A stretch of DNA of 64,000 nt, from positions 1 through 64,000 of the forward strand of contig DDIN01000005.1 of assembly GCA_002338565.1 (NCBI GenBank), in the 5' to 3' direction. This document shows positions 43,957-52,877 of the stretch, piece after piece; within the stretch, counting starts at the first letter, position 1, and each line of letters begins with the position of its first letter. The translations under genes were made by a program, and so were the position numbers. The stretch comes from Hyphomonadaceae bacterium UBA1849. Its GTDB lineage: Bacteria > Pseudomonadota > Alphaproteobacteria > Caulobacterales > Hyphomonadaceae. A model generated the notes under the pieces. The model was not told the origin of the DNA, did not search any database, and saw only the letters and a program-made list of their open reading frames with translations.

Positions 43957-44367
43957 TCATCCTGTTATGTGGATGAGGCGCAACATCATGATGAATGGCA
44001 GAATGATAAGGACGCTGAAGCCAAGCTCGAAGCCGACCCAGATCCAGTTCTGACGGGTGTTGGTGCCTTCATCGCGCCAGATCGAGAGCATACGGCCAAT
44101 GCCTGAGCCAGCCCATGCCGCGGCGAGCGGGATAACGATGATGGGCGCAATCATCTGGTCGAGATACCAGAGAAGCACCAGCGTGGTCAGATGGCTGAAG
44201 AAAAACAGACCTCCCAGTGTGCCGCGAAATTCCGATGCGCCTTCAGCGTGGCCTTCGATTGGTGTCAGCCCGACCGTTCGTGAAATCCAGTCGGGTTTCA
44301 GCATGGCAAACAGCCCCATCCAGGCGCCAAAAGCGAGCGTCAGCGAAGAAATGACTTGAGCAATCAT
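43957..44367 (-). CDS. Four-helix membrane protein, DUF4345-like
   Basis: 136 residues with four hydrophobic helices (about 3-22, 52-70, 76-92, 112-132). EGHAEGASEFRGTLGGLFFF between the first two helices recalls DUF4345 and similar small membrane proteins. ATG 44367 has GGGGTGG at suitable spacing; GTG 44376 is possible. The function is not known. It lies downstream of no other gene on this strand and 52 bases from the pseudouridine synthase start. Confidence 0.65.
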   Translation of the reverse strand: MIAQVISSLTLAFGAWMGLFAMLKPDWISRTVGLTPIEGHAEGASEFRGTLGGLFFFSHLTTLVLLWYLDQMIAPIIVIPLAAAWAGSGIGRMLSIWRDEGTNTRQNWIWVGFELGFSVLIILPFIMMLRLIHITG

Positions 44368-44501
44368 GCGGTCCACCCCGTGAAATGATCTTATAAGAGT
44401 GGGGCGATACGGTTCAAAGTCAAAACAGACCTGTGTGATCGTGATCTCGCGGGCGGTTTCGACTTGTGGTAGGTTGGTTTCGGGGAAGGAGCCGCAGACT
44501 T

Positions 44502-44669
44502 ATGACAGAACGTCAGACGGAGACGACTTCAGCATTAATCAGCACCGAAAAGCCTAAGCTCAGAACGCTAAGGTTGCGTATTGATGCCTATCCGCTTTCG
44601 GTGCTTGTGTTTGCAGGGGTGATGGCAGGCGTCGCGTTCGGAACGGCTGGATATTTCCTCTTCCGCTAG
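44502..44669 (+). CDS. Small single-helix membrane protein, 55 residues
   Basis: ATG 44502 has AAGGAG about 11 bases upstream. A hydrophilic N-terminus (MTERQTETTSALISTEKPKL, basic RTLRLRIDAYP) precedes one membrane helix (LSVLVFAGVMAGVAFGTAGYFLF). An upstream start would add a basic leader with no ribosome site. Family not recognised. Confidence 0.6.
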   Translation: MTERQTETTSALISTEKPKLRTLRLRIDAYPLSVLVFAGVMAGVAFGTAGYFLFR

Positions 44670-44684
44670 GCCTGCCTTCAGAGC

Positions 44685-45164
44685 TTATTCGTCAGGAGCA
44701 GCGTCCGTTTTTTCGTCGACGAGCTCACGTTCGCGATCTTTGCGACGCATGAATTCCTGACCGTATTTGCCATGTGCGTCCTTGCCGAGCGCTTCTTTAG
44801 CCGCCGGGAAGATGTCTTCTTCTTCCTCGTCGATATGGTGCTCATAGCGGTGACGCATGGTTTTGAATTTTGTCAGCCAGCCGGGTGAGCTCATATCCGT
44901 TTCATTCAGTTCGGCCATCATCTCGTCCACCTCATGGTGTTCGGCGACAGAGTGACGGGCATGTGGCTGACCGTCTTCAGTTTTGATGAGGGGTCCGTAA
45001 AATGCTTCTTCTTCGGCAGCCGCGTGTGCGCTCACCTCATAGAAGAATTCTTTCCAGGCTTTCTGGCGTGCCTCGCTGTCACCGGACGTATCAGCAATCT
45101 CGTCCATGAGTTTGCGGTGTTTGTCGTGGTCGTTCTTCAGAAGGTCGTAGATTGTCTTGGTCAT
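44685..45164 (-). CDS. Hemerythrin HHE-domain protein
   Basis: 159 residues. Two HHE cation-binding repeats carry the di-iron ligands: NDHDKHRKLMDEI near the N-terminus with SAHAAAEEEAFY, and VAEHHEVDEMMAEL with MRHRYEHHIDEEEEDIFP. The spacing fits the bacterial DUF-HHE group, which binds oxygen, NO or iron and protects against nitrosative or oxidative stress. The C-terminal 25 residues are charged. Ribosome site AGGA precedes the ATG. It lies downstream of the lipid A cluster and is probably separately transcribed. Confidence 0.92.
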   Translation of the reverse strand: MTKTIYDLLKNDHDKHRKLMDEIADTSGDSEARQKAWKEFFYEVSAHAAAEEEAFYGPLIKTEDGQPHARHSVAEHHEVDEMMAELNETDMSSPGWLTKFKTMRHRYEHHIDEEEEDIFPAAKEALGKDAHGKYGQEFMRRKDRERELVDEKTDAAPDE

Positions 45165-45220
45165 AAGGTCCTCTTTGCGTTGCTAAACCTACGCAGGAGG
45201 AACAGGCCGGTTCCAAGAAA

Positions 45221-46180
45221 TCAGGTGACGCCGGCCTCGCGCCAGGCTTCCTTCGGCCAGCGGCGGTGCATCCAGAACCACTGGCCCGGTGTTTCGCGGA
45301 CACGCGCTTCCATGAAGGCATTGATCTGTTCAACAGTGGCGTAGATATCCGCTTCAAGATCGCCGGTTTTTTGCGGAACGATGGTCTCGTGAATGGTGAC
45401 GCGGAAACGGCCAGGGCCTGTGCGGACCGTAGAGAATGGCACAATCGGTACGTCATATTTGATGGCGAGACGGCTTGGCCCCGGCGCAGTCATGGCGTCA
45501 ATTCCGAAGAACGGAACGGCGATGCCCTGATTGAATTTCTGATCATTCATCAGGCCGACGGCTTTATTGTCTTTGAGCGCCTTCATGACTTCGCGCGTGC
45601 CGATACCTTTTGGCGTCAGAACGGCTGTGCCATAGTCGTGGCGCACCTTGTTCAGCTTGCGGTCAATGTGCGGATTGTTCAGCGCGCGATAGGTGATGTA
45701 GGCGTCTTCAACGCGGTTACAGATGGTCGCCGCCATGACTTCCCAATTGGCGAAATGGCCGGATACCATCACGGCGCCCTTATCAGAATCTCGAATGGCA
45801 TCGAGATTCTCAAGGCCGACAATCTCGACGCGGCCATTTTCCTCATAAGGATCAATTTTTGGCAGGTGAGGGAGTTCGCCAGCCGTACGGCCAAAGCATT
45901 CCCATGCATCCATCGCGGTCGCTTCGACCTGCTCTTCGCTCCATTCGGGGAAGGCCATGCGCAGGTTTTTCAGCGCGGTCTTATGCGTGCTGGTGAGCGG
46001 GCCGAGCTTTTTGAAGAACCAGCCGCCAAAGTTAGAGGCACGGTCTACGCCCATCATTTTGAACGGGCCCCAATAGATCACGTCCCATGCAATCGACTCG
46101 ATCTGCCAGAGTAGCTTCTGGCCGCAGCTTGCGCGGTTCTCGACATCTTTGGAGCGGATATACTGCTGCTCGTTGCTCAT
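45221..46180 (-). CDS. Lipid A acyltransferase, LpxL/HtrB family
   Basis: 319 residues. The acyltransferase motif is GHFANWEV, with the catalytic His and downstream acidic residue, in VMVSGHFANWEVMAA. A C-terminal RETPGQWFWMHRRWPKEAWR matches the family end WxHRRWK. LpxL-type enzymes add a secondary acyl chain to Kdo-lipid A at the inner membrane; which chain cannot be read. It is the last of four coupled genes (DUF374, waaA, lpxK, this), with an ATGA overlap onto the lpxK stop. Confidence 0.92.
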   Translation of the reverse strand: MSNEQQYIRSKDVENRASCGQKLLWQIESIAWDVIYWGPFKMMGVDRASNFGGWFFKKLGPLTSTHKTALKNLRMAFPEWSEEQVEATAMDAWECFGRTAGELPHLPKIDPYEENGRVEIVGLENLDAIRDSDKGAVMVSGHFANWEVMAATICNRVEDAYITYRALNNPHIDRKLNKVRHDYGTAVLTPKGIGTREVMKALKDNKAVGLMNDQKFNQGIAVPFFGIDAMTAPGPSRLAIKYDVPIVPFSTVRTGPGRFRVTIHETIVPQKTGDLEADIYATVEQINAFMEARVRETPGQWFWMHRRWPKEAWREAGVT

Positions 46181-47166
46181 GAATCTTTCCTGGTGAGCGG
46201 CTCAAATAGGCGCTCTAGCGGTGCAAGGTCAAACTCGGCATGAACCGGATGGGTTAAGATGTTGTCTCGCTGCGCTTTTTCCAGACGTACATAATCTTTT
46301 TCAGTTGTGATGAGGCGTGCGCCGCGTTCCTTGGCGAGACCATGCAGGAAATCAATGTCGTCCTGCGTGAATGTGTGATGGTCCGGATAAGGCACTTCGT
46401 CGACGACATTGCCGCCTTCACGGGTCAGCGTGTCGAAGAATTTAGCGGGACGTCCAATACCGGCAAATGCGAGAAGCGGGCCGTCTGCGACCGGGCCGTT
46501 GGAGACGGTGTGGCCCTGCACAACCGGACCTTCGAAGCTTTTAAGTTCGTCGAACAGGCCTTTAAGCTCCCCGGTCACGATCACAGCATCGGCGCGCGAC
46601 AGGCCGCGTTCGGCAGGCTCTCGCAGTGGGCCTTTCGGGAAGACAAAGCCATTGCCGCAAGGATTGCCGCCATCAATCACCACGATAGAGAGGTCTTTTG
46701 CGAGGGTCGGGTTCTGATGGCCATCATCCATGATGATGATGTCGACGCCATCGGCGCTCATGGCTTTGCCGGCTTCGACCTTGTCTTTGCCAATCCAGGC
46801 CTCACCTGAACAGGACAGCATCAGCGCTTCATCACCGACATCGACGGCGGTATGCGCGTTGAAGTCGACCTTTAGCGGGCCTTCCAGCTTGCCCTTATAG
46901 CCGCGTGAGAGGGAGGCCGCGCGCAGGCCTTTCGCGGAGAAATAATCACGAAGCGCTGCAACGATTGGTGTTTTGCCTGACCCGCCCAGCGTCAGATTGC
47001 CGACACAGATAACCTGGGCAGAGACGGCTTCCGGCTCAGTCTTTTCGATGCGGCGCGCACCCGCCCAGCTATAGATTGCCGATAGCGGCGTCAGCAAAGC
47101 GCGCGTGAGCGGGGCAGCGCTGCGTGCGTACTTGTCTGTCTGGTGCCAGAAGGCGGGTTCTCTCAT
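46177..47166 (-). CDS. lpxK: Tetraacyldisaccharide 4'-kinase
   Basis: 329 residues. Phosphorylates the 4' position of the lipid A disaccharide. The P-loop lies in CVGNLTLGGSGKTPIVAAL (about 54-72), and SRGYKGKLEG, VGDEALMLS, IIMDDGHQNPTLAKDLSIVV and the C-terminal HHTFTQDDIDFL region are all standard. A single N-terminal membrane-associated helix is present. It overlaps waaA upstream and the acyltransferase downstream by four bases each. Confidence 0.97.
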   Translation of the reverse strand: MREPAFWHQTDKYARSAAPLTRALLTPLSAIYSWAGARRIEKTEPEAVSAQVICVGNLTLGGSGKTPIVAALRDYFSAKGLRAASLSRGYKGKLEGPLKVDFNAHTAVDVGDEALMLSCSGEAWIGKDKVEAGKAMSADGVDIIIMDDGHQNPTLAKDLSIVVIDGGNPCGNGFVFPKGPLREPAERGLSRADAVIVTGELKGLFDELKSFEGPVVQGHTVSNGPVADGPLLAFAGIGRPAKFFDTLTREGGNVVDEVPYPDHHTFTQDDIDFLHGLAKERGARLITTEKDYVRLEKAQRDNILTHPVHAEFDLAPLERLFEPLTRKDS

Positions 47167-48440
47167 GACGCAGCTGCGATCTTCAGATGTTTGAGCGCCG
47201 CTTCTTTGGCGAGGCGGAGCGGTTTGTCTCCTGAAAGATAGGAGGCAAGCTTGCCTGTGTCAGGTTCAAAAGTGCGCTCGCCCTTCAGCCATGGCAGCGC
47301 CGCGGTTGCGAGTGACTGTGCGTCGCTGATGAATTCGGCAGCGCCTGCAGCTGTCATGTCGGCGAATTCAGCCTTGAAATTGTCCGTCTCCGGCTCGGAA
47401 AGGACATAGCGTTCCAGCTTGAGCGCTTCGATAGGGTTATGGCCCAGAATACCAGAACCCGGCTTGCCTCCGCCCAGAAACACGACGTTTGCAAGCCGCA
47501 TCCAGAGGCCCAGTTCACCCAGCGTATCGCAGAGCCATATCTGGTCGCCTTCTGACGGCGCGCTCTCCTGGAAGCGGTGATAGAATGGATAGCCGCCAAT
47601 GACCGGCATAATGTCGCCAGCACGTTCAGGGTGGCGCGGTGCGATGATCAACAGCGCGTCCGGCAGCTCTTTGAGGATCTCATCAAACGCTGCGACCAGC
47701 ATCTCTTCTTCGCCCGGATGAGTGGAGAGCGCCGCGAAGACCGGACGATTGCCGATAACAGCGCGCAGCCGCTCAAGCTCTGCCTCATCTGCGGCGAGTT
47801 CTGGTGCGGCGTATTTCAGATTGCCCGCGAGCTTCATGCGCTTGCCGGTGAGATGGCGCAGCCCGTCCATTGTACGCTGGTTGGCTGGCAGGATCGGCTC
47901 GAACCCTCCGAGCAGCTTTTTGGCGAGCTTGGGATAGCGTTCCCAGCCCTGAAGGCTTTTCTCCGTCATGCGGGCATTCACCAGCATGCGGGGGATGCGT
48001 TTTTTATCGAGCTTGCTCAGCATGTTCGGCCAGATGTCACCTTCGGCGATTATGGCGAGGTCTGGCTGCCAGTGTTTCAGAAAACGTTCTGTCGCGAAGG
48101 GCGTATCTATCGGCGCCATCTGATGGACAAGGTCTGGCAGGTTCTTGCGCGCGATGAGGCCTGCGGACGTCTGGGTTTGTGTGGTGATGACCGCATGTAA
48201 GTCGGGCGCACTTTCTTTCAGCGCTTCATAAAGCAGGGTCAGCACCTGACTTTCGCCAATGCTCGCGCCATGCATCCAGACGAGCGTTCCGGCCGAACGT
48301 TTGCGGCTGGCATAACCACGTCGTTCCTGCAGGCGGTCCGGATTCTCTTTGCCCCTTTTGACACGGCTGTTGAGAATGAGCGGCAGGAAAGGATCAAGGC
48401 CGGCTGTCAGCGTGCGGTAGGTGACGAGCCCGAGCGTCAT
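47163..48440 (-). CDS. waaA: Kdo transferase (3-deoxy-D-manno-octulosonate transferase)
   Basis: 425 residues, GT-B glycosyltransferase that adds Kdo to lipid IVA. Diagnostic: LVWMHGASIGESQVLTLL (acceptor domain with catalytic Glu), TQTQTSAGLI, ERFLKHWQPDLAIIAEGDIWPN, NARMTEKSLQGW, LSTHPGEEEMLV, IIAPRHPERA and FLGGGKPGSGILGHNPIEAL. The N-terminal helix anchors it to the inner membrane. It is the second gene of the four-gene lipid A operon, overlapping its neighbours by four bases on each side. Confidence 0.97.
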   Translation of the reverse strand: MTLGLVTYRTLTAGLDPFLPLILNSRVKRGKENPDRLQERRGYASRKRSAGTLVWMHGASIGESQVLTLLYEALKESAPDLHAVITTQTQTSAGLIARKNLPDLVHQMAPIDTPFATERFLKHWQPDLAIIAEGDIWPNMLSKLDKKRIPRMLVNARMTEKSLQGWERYPKLAKKLLGGFEPILPANQRTMDGLRHLTGKRMKLAGNLKYAAPELAADEAELERLRAVIGNRPVFAALSTHPGEEEMLVAAFDEILKELPDALLIIAPRHPERAGDIMPVIGGYPFYHRFQESAPSEGDQIWLCDTLGELGLWMRLANVVFLGGGKPGSGILGHNPIEALKLERYVLSEPETDNFKAEFADMTAAGAAEFISDAQSLATAALPWLKGERTFEPDTGKLASYLSGDKPLRLAKEAALKHLKIAAAS

Positions 48441-49180
48441 GCTGTTTCCTCTTTCAGCGGTTTTGGCGGTTCATATGTGCCACCGACGAGTTCTTCAGCG
48501 CGCTGTGTGGCCGCGTTGAGCGCATCTTCCATACGCTGGCGGATCTCTTCAGCCGGAACGCCGCGCGGCGCTTCGATAATGTCGCCAATCACAATCGCGC
48601 CCCTGGTGAACGGGAAGGGGATGACGAAACGGTCCCAGCTATTGAGGCGTTTGGCCGGGCTGGCGGCGAGGGCATATGTCACGATTTTCGCGCCGCGGCG
48701 CTGGGCAAGAAGAGCCGCGCCGAGGCTTGCGCGCTGACGTGGACCGCGCGGGCCATCAATCGTGATGCAGACAGCGCCGCCTTCTTTAAGGAGCTCGCCG
48801 GTCTCACGAATGGCCGCCGCGCCGCCTTTGTCCTTGTCCTGCTTCTTCTTATTGCCGCGCGAGCCACGAATAACCTTCAGGCCCAGCTTTTCAGCCGCGC
48901 GCGCGACGAATTCACCGTCGCGGGACATTGAGATCATGATGGCGAGCTTGCCATCGCTGCCTGCACGATGGCGCATATAGCGCGTCCAGCCGACGGGCAG
49001 GAGAAGAATGCGCGAGTGCCAGCTGGCCGCGATCAGCCCCTGATCACCGTCCCAGAGTGGTTCAATTTTTTCGAGCCCTTCGACATGCCAACGATTTGTC
49101 CGTCCGATCAGTGCCATATAGGCCCAGATCAGGAAGGCCAGTGTCGATTGCACGGGGCCTGAACGCAGAATAGATTTCAT
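48437..49180 (-). CDS. DUF374-family lysophospholipid/lipid A acyltransferase-like protein
   Basis: 247 residues from ATG 49180 (GGGAG just upstream). A membrane helix near the N-terminus, then the DUF374 layout: ASWHSRILLLPVGW with the catalytic His, MISMSRDGEFVARAAEKLGL, RGSRGNKKK, and CITIDGPRGPRQRASLGAA. The family belongs to the PlsC-like acyltransferases; in alphaproteobacteria it is nearly always next to waaA and lpxK, so an acylation step in lipid A is probable. It is the first gene of the operon; a divergent phosphatase gene shares the promoter region. Confidence 0.9.
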   Translation of the reverse strand: MKSILRSGPVQSTLAFLIWAYMALIGRTNRWHVEGLEKIEPLWDGDQGLIAASWHSRILLLPVGWTRYMRHRAGSDGKLAIMISMSRDGEFVARAAEKLGLKVIRGSRGNKKKQDKDKGGAAAIRETGELLKEGGAVCITIDGPRGPRQRASLGAALLAQRRGAKIVTYALAASPAKRLNSWDRFVIPFPFTRGAIVIGDIIEAPRGVPAEEIRQRMEDALNAATQRAEELVGGTYEPPKPLKEETA

Positions 49181-49267
49181 GGCTCCCGCCTTACTCTGTG
49201 TTTCATGTCTGCGCAAATGGGGAAAAGGTAGATTTACGTTGAGAATTCGGTGAGGTAAGGGCCAGTC

Positions 49268-49987
49268 ATGTTTAATAAAACACCCGAACAGAAAGCCCGT
49301 CGCCGCGCCCGTGAGGCCGCGAAAGGCCCGATTGATCTCTCAACGGAAAAAGGCCGCAAGCGCGCCAATAACGAACTCTATTGGGGTGATCACGGTTTTC
49401 TGCGTCTGCGCTTTCAGAACCTGCATCAGATTTCAGATGAGATGTGGCGGTCCAATCAACCGTCTCCGAAGCAGGTGGCGGAACATGCCCGCGAACGCGG
49501 TATCAAGACAATTCTGAACCTGCGCGGCGAGAGCCCGAAAGGCTATTATCTGCTGGAAAAAGAAGCCTGCGAGGCCAATGGTATCACGCTGGTCGACTTC
49601 CAGGTTTTCTCTCGCAATACGCCGACCAAAGAGCGTATTTTTGAAGCGAAACAGCTGTTCGATAGCATCGAGTATCCGGCGCTGATGCACTGCAAGTCAG
49701 GTGCCGACCGGGCGGGCGTTATGTCTGTGCTCTATAAGCTGCTCCGCGAGGAAACCAGCCTTGAAGAGGCGCGCGACCAGCTCTCGCTCAAATATCTCCA
49801 TGTGAAGCATGGCAAGACCGGCATTCTGGACGCAGTGTTCGAAGTCTATGCAGCCTTCAATGAGCGCCAGCCGACGCCATTCCTTGAATGGGTGGAGAAG
49901 TATTACGACCCTGAGGCCATCAAAAAGGCCTTCAAAGAGTCTGGTCGGGGCAATTTGCGAATTGACGAGCTGCTCGGTCGCGAATAG
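49268..49987 (+). CDS. Dual-specificity/tyrosine-phosphatase-like protein
   Basis: 239 residues. The phosphatase signature Cys-x5-Arg is HCKSGADRAG (Cys142, Arg148). WRSNQPSPKQVAEHARERGI and ILNLRGESPKGYYLLEKEAC are typical of bacterial and cyanophage-like DSP proteins. The N-terminal 30 residues are basic and the last 50 are a family-specific helical tail (PTPFLEWVEKYYDPEAIKKA). The substrate could be a lipid phosphate or protein tyrosine. Divergence from the lipid A operon hints at an envelope role, which is inference. Confidence 0.85.
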   Translation: MFNKTPEQKARRRAREAAKGPIDLSTEKGRKRANNELYWGDHGFLRLRFQNLHQISDEMWRSNQPSPKQVAEHARERGIKTILNLRGESPKGYYLLEKEACEANGITLVDFQVFSRNTPTKERIFEAKQLFDSIEYPALMHCKSGADRAGVMSVLYKLLREETSLEEARDQLSLKYLHVKHGKTGILDAVFEVYAAFNERQPTPFLEWVEKYYDPEAIKKAFKESGRGNLRIDELLGRE

Positions 49988-50066
49988 GCGCAGAATTTGC
50001 AGGGGCAATTATTGGCTAGTGTCTTAGCTTCGGCTAGGCTCTGTTCTGGGAAGTGGGAGTGGCACA

Positions 50067-50345
50067 ATGAAATACTTCGTAATCAACAGCTTTCGCCTGA
50101 TGGTCTACCTCGTCTATCCGGCATTTATTCTTTATGCGGGCGCAACCGGCTACATCAACGGCGACGTGTTTGCAGACCGTCTGGGATCTGACATATTTCT
50201 GAACAAATATGTCTCTGCCGGTTTCGGCCTGTTCCTTGGCTGGGTCATTGCTACGCTGGCAGCTGGTCTGATCATCACGCTTCTGGATATCCGTGATGAC
50301 GTGAACGACATGCTGCGCATCGTCGAGCAACACGAAAAAGAATAA
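50067..50345 (+). CDS. Small membrane protein, two helices
   Basis: 92 residues (MKYFVINSFRLMVYLVYPAF). Two hydrophobic helices (about 8-30 and 50-72) flank a polar loop with GDVFADRLGSD. A charged cytoplasmic tail (LDIRDDVNDMLRIVEQHEKE) follows. GGGAG lies about ten bases before the ATG. Family not recognised. It stands between the phosphatase and pmbA genes on the same strand. Confidence 0.75.
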   Translation: MKYFVINSFRLMVYLVYPAFILYAGATGYINGDVFADRLGSDIFLNKYVSAGFGLFLGWVIATLAAGLIITLLDIRDDVNDMLRIVEQHEKE

Positions 50346-50437
50346 TCTGATCTTTCAGACGACAATTTTCTGGCCTCACCTGTTTTTCGCAGGTGGGGTC
50401 AGTTGCATTTTGGGGTGACGCAGGTCATCTGAATTCT

Positions 50438-51778
50438 ATGAACGATACGAATTACGAAGAGACACTCAATCGTGTGATTGAGAAAGCGCTGGCCGCTGGT
50501 GCCACATCAGCAGATGCCAGCATGGACCGGTCCCGCGGTGTTGACGTGACCGTGCGCGAGGGCAAGCTGGAAACGATTGAGCGTGATGAGTCGACCGGTG
50601 TGTCGCTCCGCTGCTTCGTTGGTCAGCGTCAGGCGCATGTGTCCGGTTCGGACCTCAGCACTGATGGTCTGGAAGCTCTGGTGGATCGCTGTGTTAGCAT
50701 GGCGAAGATCGCGCCTGAAGATCAGTATGCGGGCATTGCAGCACCTGAAGAGCTGGCGCACGACCTTCCTGAGATCGAGCTCTGGGGCGATGACCCTGTC
50801 GAGCCGGAAGTTCTGGAAGCTGAAGCGATTGAGGCTGAAGCGGCTGCACGCGCCGTTCCGGGCATTAAAGATGTTCCAGGCTCAGGCTCCAGCTGGTCGG
50901 CCGGTGAAGTCTGGCTGGCGGCGTCTAACGGTTTCCGCGCGCACAAATCGTCTTCTCTCTCCGGCGTTGGTCTGTCTGCGATTGCAGAACGCGACGGCGT
51001 TATGGAGCGCGACTATGAGAGCTACACGTCTCGTCGCCGCATTGACCGCCCGACACCGGCTGAAATCGGCCGCGTTGCGGGCGAGCGCACGATTGCCCGC
51101 CTTGGCGCGCAGAAGATCGATAGCCAGAAAGCCGCTGTCTTCTATGACAAGCGCGTTTCGGCCAGCCTGATCGGCGCATTCATCGGCGCGATTTCTGGCG
51201 CAGCGATTGCTCGTGGTACGTCCTTCCTGAAGGACAAGCTGGGCGAACAGGTCTTCGCTAATGGCATTGAGCTGATTGACGATCCTTTCCGCGCCTTCGG
51301 TATGGGGAGCCGCCGTTTCGATGGCGAAGGCCGTCCGGTTCAGGTGACGAAGATTGTGGAAGACGGACGTCTGACAACATGGCTCTTGAATGGCCCGTCT
51401 GCGCGTCAGCTGGGGCTCAAGCCGAACGGGTTTGCGTCTCCGGGCTTTGGTGACCCGCCGGGCATTTCGGTTTCCAACATGCACATGCCTGCGGGCAGCC
51501 AGTCACCGGAAGAGCTAATCTCTTCGGTTGGCAAATGCCTTCAGGTCACTGAAATGTTCGGGCCGAGCATCAACCCGAATACGGGCGACTATTCTGTTGG
51601 CGTATCGGGCGTCTGGCATGATGGTGAGGGCAACAGCTTCCCTGTGTCTGAAATCACTGTGGCGGACAATCTGATCGAGATGTTTAAACGCCTTGTGCCA
51701 GCGAGCGATCTTGAGTTCCGCAATCGTACGAACACGCCCGGCTTGCTTGTCGAGGGGATGACGATTGCTGGCCGCTGA
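50438..51778 (+). CDS. pmbA: TldE/PmbA-family metalloprotease subunit
   Basis: 446 residues from ATG 50438. Layout of the TldD/TldE family: an N-terminal ferredoxin-like domain (VDVTVREGKLETIERDESTG, SLRCFVGQRQAHVSGSDLS), then KIDSQKAAVFYDKRVSASLI, FRAFGMGSRRFDGEGRPVQ, the FASPGFGDPPGISVSN segment and NPNTGDYSVGVSG with a Gly-rich end. TldE lacks the HExxxH zinc motif of TldD, and indeed none is seen here, so TldE/PmbA is the better name. TldD/E cleave small peptides such as microcins and antitoxin. The stop overlaps the next start by 14 bases. Confidence 0.92.
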   Translation: MNDTNYEETLNRVIEKALAAGATSADASMDRSRGVDVTVREGKLETIERDESTGVSLRCFVGQRQAHVSGSDLSTDGLEALVDRCVSMAKIAPEDQYAGIAAPEELAHDLPEIELWGDDPVEPEVLEAEAIEAEAAARAVPGIKDVPGSGSSWSAGEVWLAASNGFRAHKSSSLSGVGLSAIAERDGVMERDYESYTSRRRIDRPTPAEIGRVAGERTIARLGAQKIDSQKAAVFYDKRVSASLIGAFIGAISGAAIARGTSFLKDKLGEQVFANGIELIDDPFRAFGMGSRRFDGEGRPVQVTKIVEDGRLTTWLLNGPSARQLGLKPNGFASPGFGDPPGISVSNMHMPAGSQSPEELISSVGKCLQVTEMFGPSINPNTGDYSVGVSGVWHDGEGNSFPVSEITVADNLIEMFKRLVPASDLEFRNRTNTPGLLVEGMTIAGR

Positions 51779-52583
51779 CCTGCAGGCTGATCTAATTCTC
51801 CTGCGGGACGCCGCCCTCGAGGCCGGCAATATCGCCATGACCTATTTTCACTCGGATCTGAAGATCTGGGAGAAAGAGCCCGACCATCCGGTTACGGATG
51901 CCGATCTGGCGGTGAATACATTTCTGGAAGAAAAGCTGCGCGGCGCGCGGCCTGATTATGGCTGGCTGTCCGAGGAAACTCAGGACGGCCCGGAGCGCCT
52001 GAGCCGCGATTGCGTGTTCGTCGTCGATCCGATTGATGGCACGCGTGCCTTCATGGAAGGCAAGCCGCATTTCTGTATCGCGCTGGCCATTCTGGAATTC
52101 GGAGAGCCTGTGGCAGCCGTCATTTATGCGCCGGTCTTTAATGAGTTGTTCGTCGCGGGCAAAGGCCTTGGCGCAACGCGCAATGGCGAGACCATCACCT
52201 CCAGCCCGAAGCCGGAGCTGGAAAAGGCGCGCATCATTGCCGATCCGCGTATGTTTTCGCCCGACCATTGGGATGTGCCCTGGCCGGAACTCGTCTTTCC
52301 TGACGTCACACCGAACGCAACCGCCTATCGCATGGCGCTGGTCGCGGATGGCCGCTGGGACGCTGTTGTCGTTCTCCGTGAGAAGTTTGACTGGGATGTC
52401 GCGGCTGCGGCACTGATCATCGCAGAGGCGGGGGGGCGCGTCAGTTGTCATATTGGTGACGATTTTGTGTTTAATCGGAAAGTCGCATCCCAACGGAGCT
52501 TGATTGCTGCGGGGCCGGTGGTACACGAACTCATTGTGCAGCGGGTCAATCATCTGGTCCTGCCGGAACCCGGCGACTCGTGA
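51765..52583 (+). CDS. Inositol-monophosphatase family, 3'(2'),5'-bisphosphate nucleotidase-like
   Basis: 272 residues. Metal-binding motifs: VTDADLAVNTFL, WLSEETQDG, DPIDGTRAFMEG (canonical DPIDGT) and the C-terminal WDVAAAALIIAEAGGRVS. These mark the IMPase/CysQ fold, requiring Mg2+ and inhibited by Li+. In alphaproteobacteria this gene beside pmbA is usually annotated as a CysQ-like nucleotidase, degrading PAP. TTG at 51765 is the start, inside the end of pmbA, so translation is coupled. The next gene is DUF4170. Confidence 0.9.
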   Translation: MLAADLQADLILLRDAALEAGNIAMTYFHSDLKIWEKEPDHPVTDADLAVNTFLEEKLRGARPDYGWLSEETQDGPERLSRDCVFVVDPIDGTRAFMEGKPHFCIALAILEFGEPVAAVIYAPVFNELFVAGKGLGATRNGETITSSPKPELEKARIIADPRMFSPDHWDVPWPELVFPDVTPNATAYRMALVADGRWDAVVVLREKFDWDVAAAALIIAEAGGRVSCHIGDDFVFNRKVASQRSLIAAGPVVHELIVQRVNHLVLPEPGDS

Positions 52584-52622
52584 TACCGCCGCGAACAGAC
52601 TGAATGCCTGGAGACAGACACT

Positions 52623-52877
52623 ATGACCGACTCAGCTACTAGCCAGCAACAGCTTCTCCACATCGTAATCGGTGGTGAGCTGAAAAACGTAACCGACATT
52701 GAATTCGAAGATCTGTCTCAGATCGATTTCGTCGGTGCCTTCCCGAACTATAAAACAGCGTATGACGCATGGAAATCTGCTGCGCAGCGCACAGTAGACT
52801 CTGCTGAAACCCGCTACTTCATCCTGCACGCTCACAAGCTGCTCGACCCGGAAACGGGAGCGCACCATAGCGTCTGA
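52623..52877 (+). CDS. DUF4170-family protein
   Basis: 84 residues. LLHIVIGGELKNVTDIEFED, IDFVGAFPNYKTAYDAWKSA, AQRTVDSAETRYFILHAHKL are the DUF4170 signature; the family is small, soluble and confined mostly to alphaproteobacteria. The function is unknown, but it nearly always neighbours the phosphatase gene and msbA, as here. The likely msbA start lies inside its last codons, so a link to lipid A export or cell-envelope stress is suggested by position. Confidence 0.92.
   Translation: MTDSATSQQQLLHIVIGGELKNVTDIEFEDLSQIDFVGAFPNYKTAYDAWKSAAQRTVDSAETRYFILHAHKLLDPETGAHHSV

Noticed and set aside
45266..46114. 282-codon plus-strand frame opposite the LpxL-like gene
   Set aside because: Shadow of the acyltransferase; no ribosome site and no motif.
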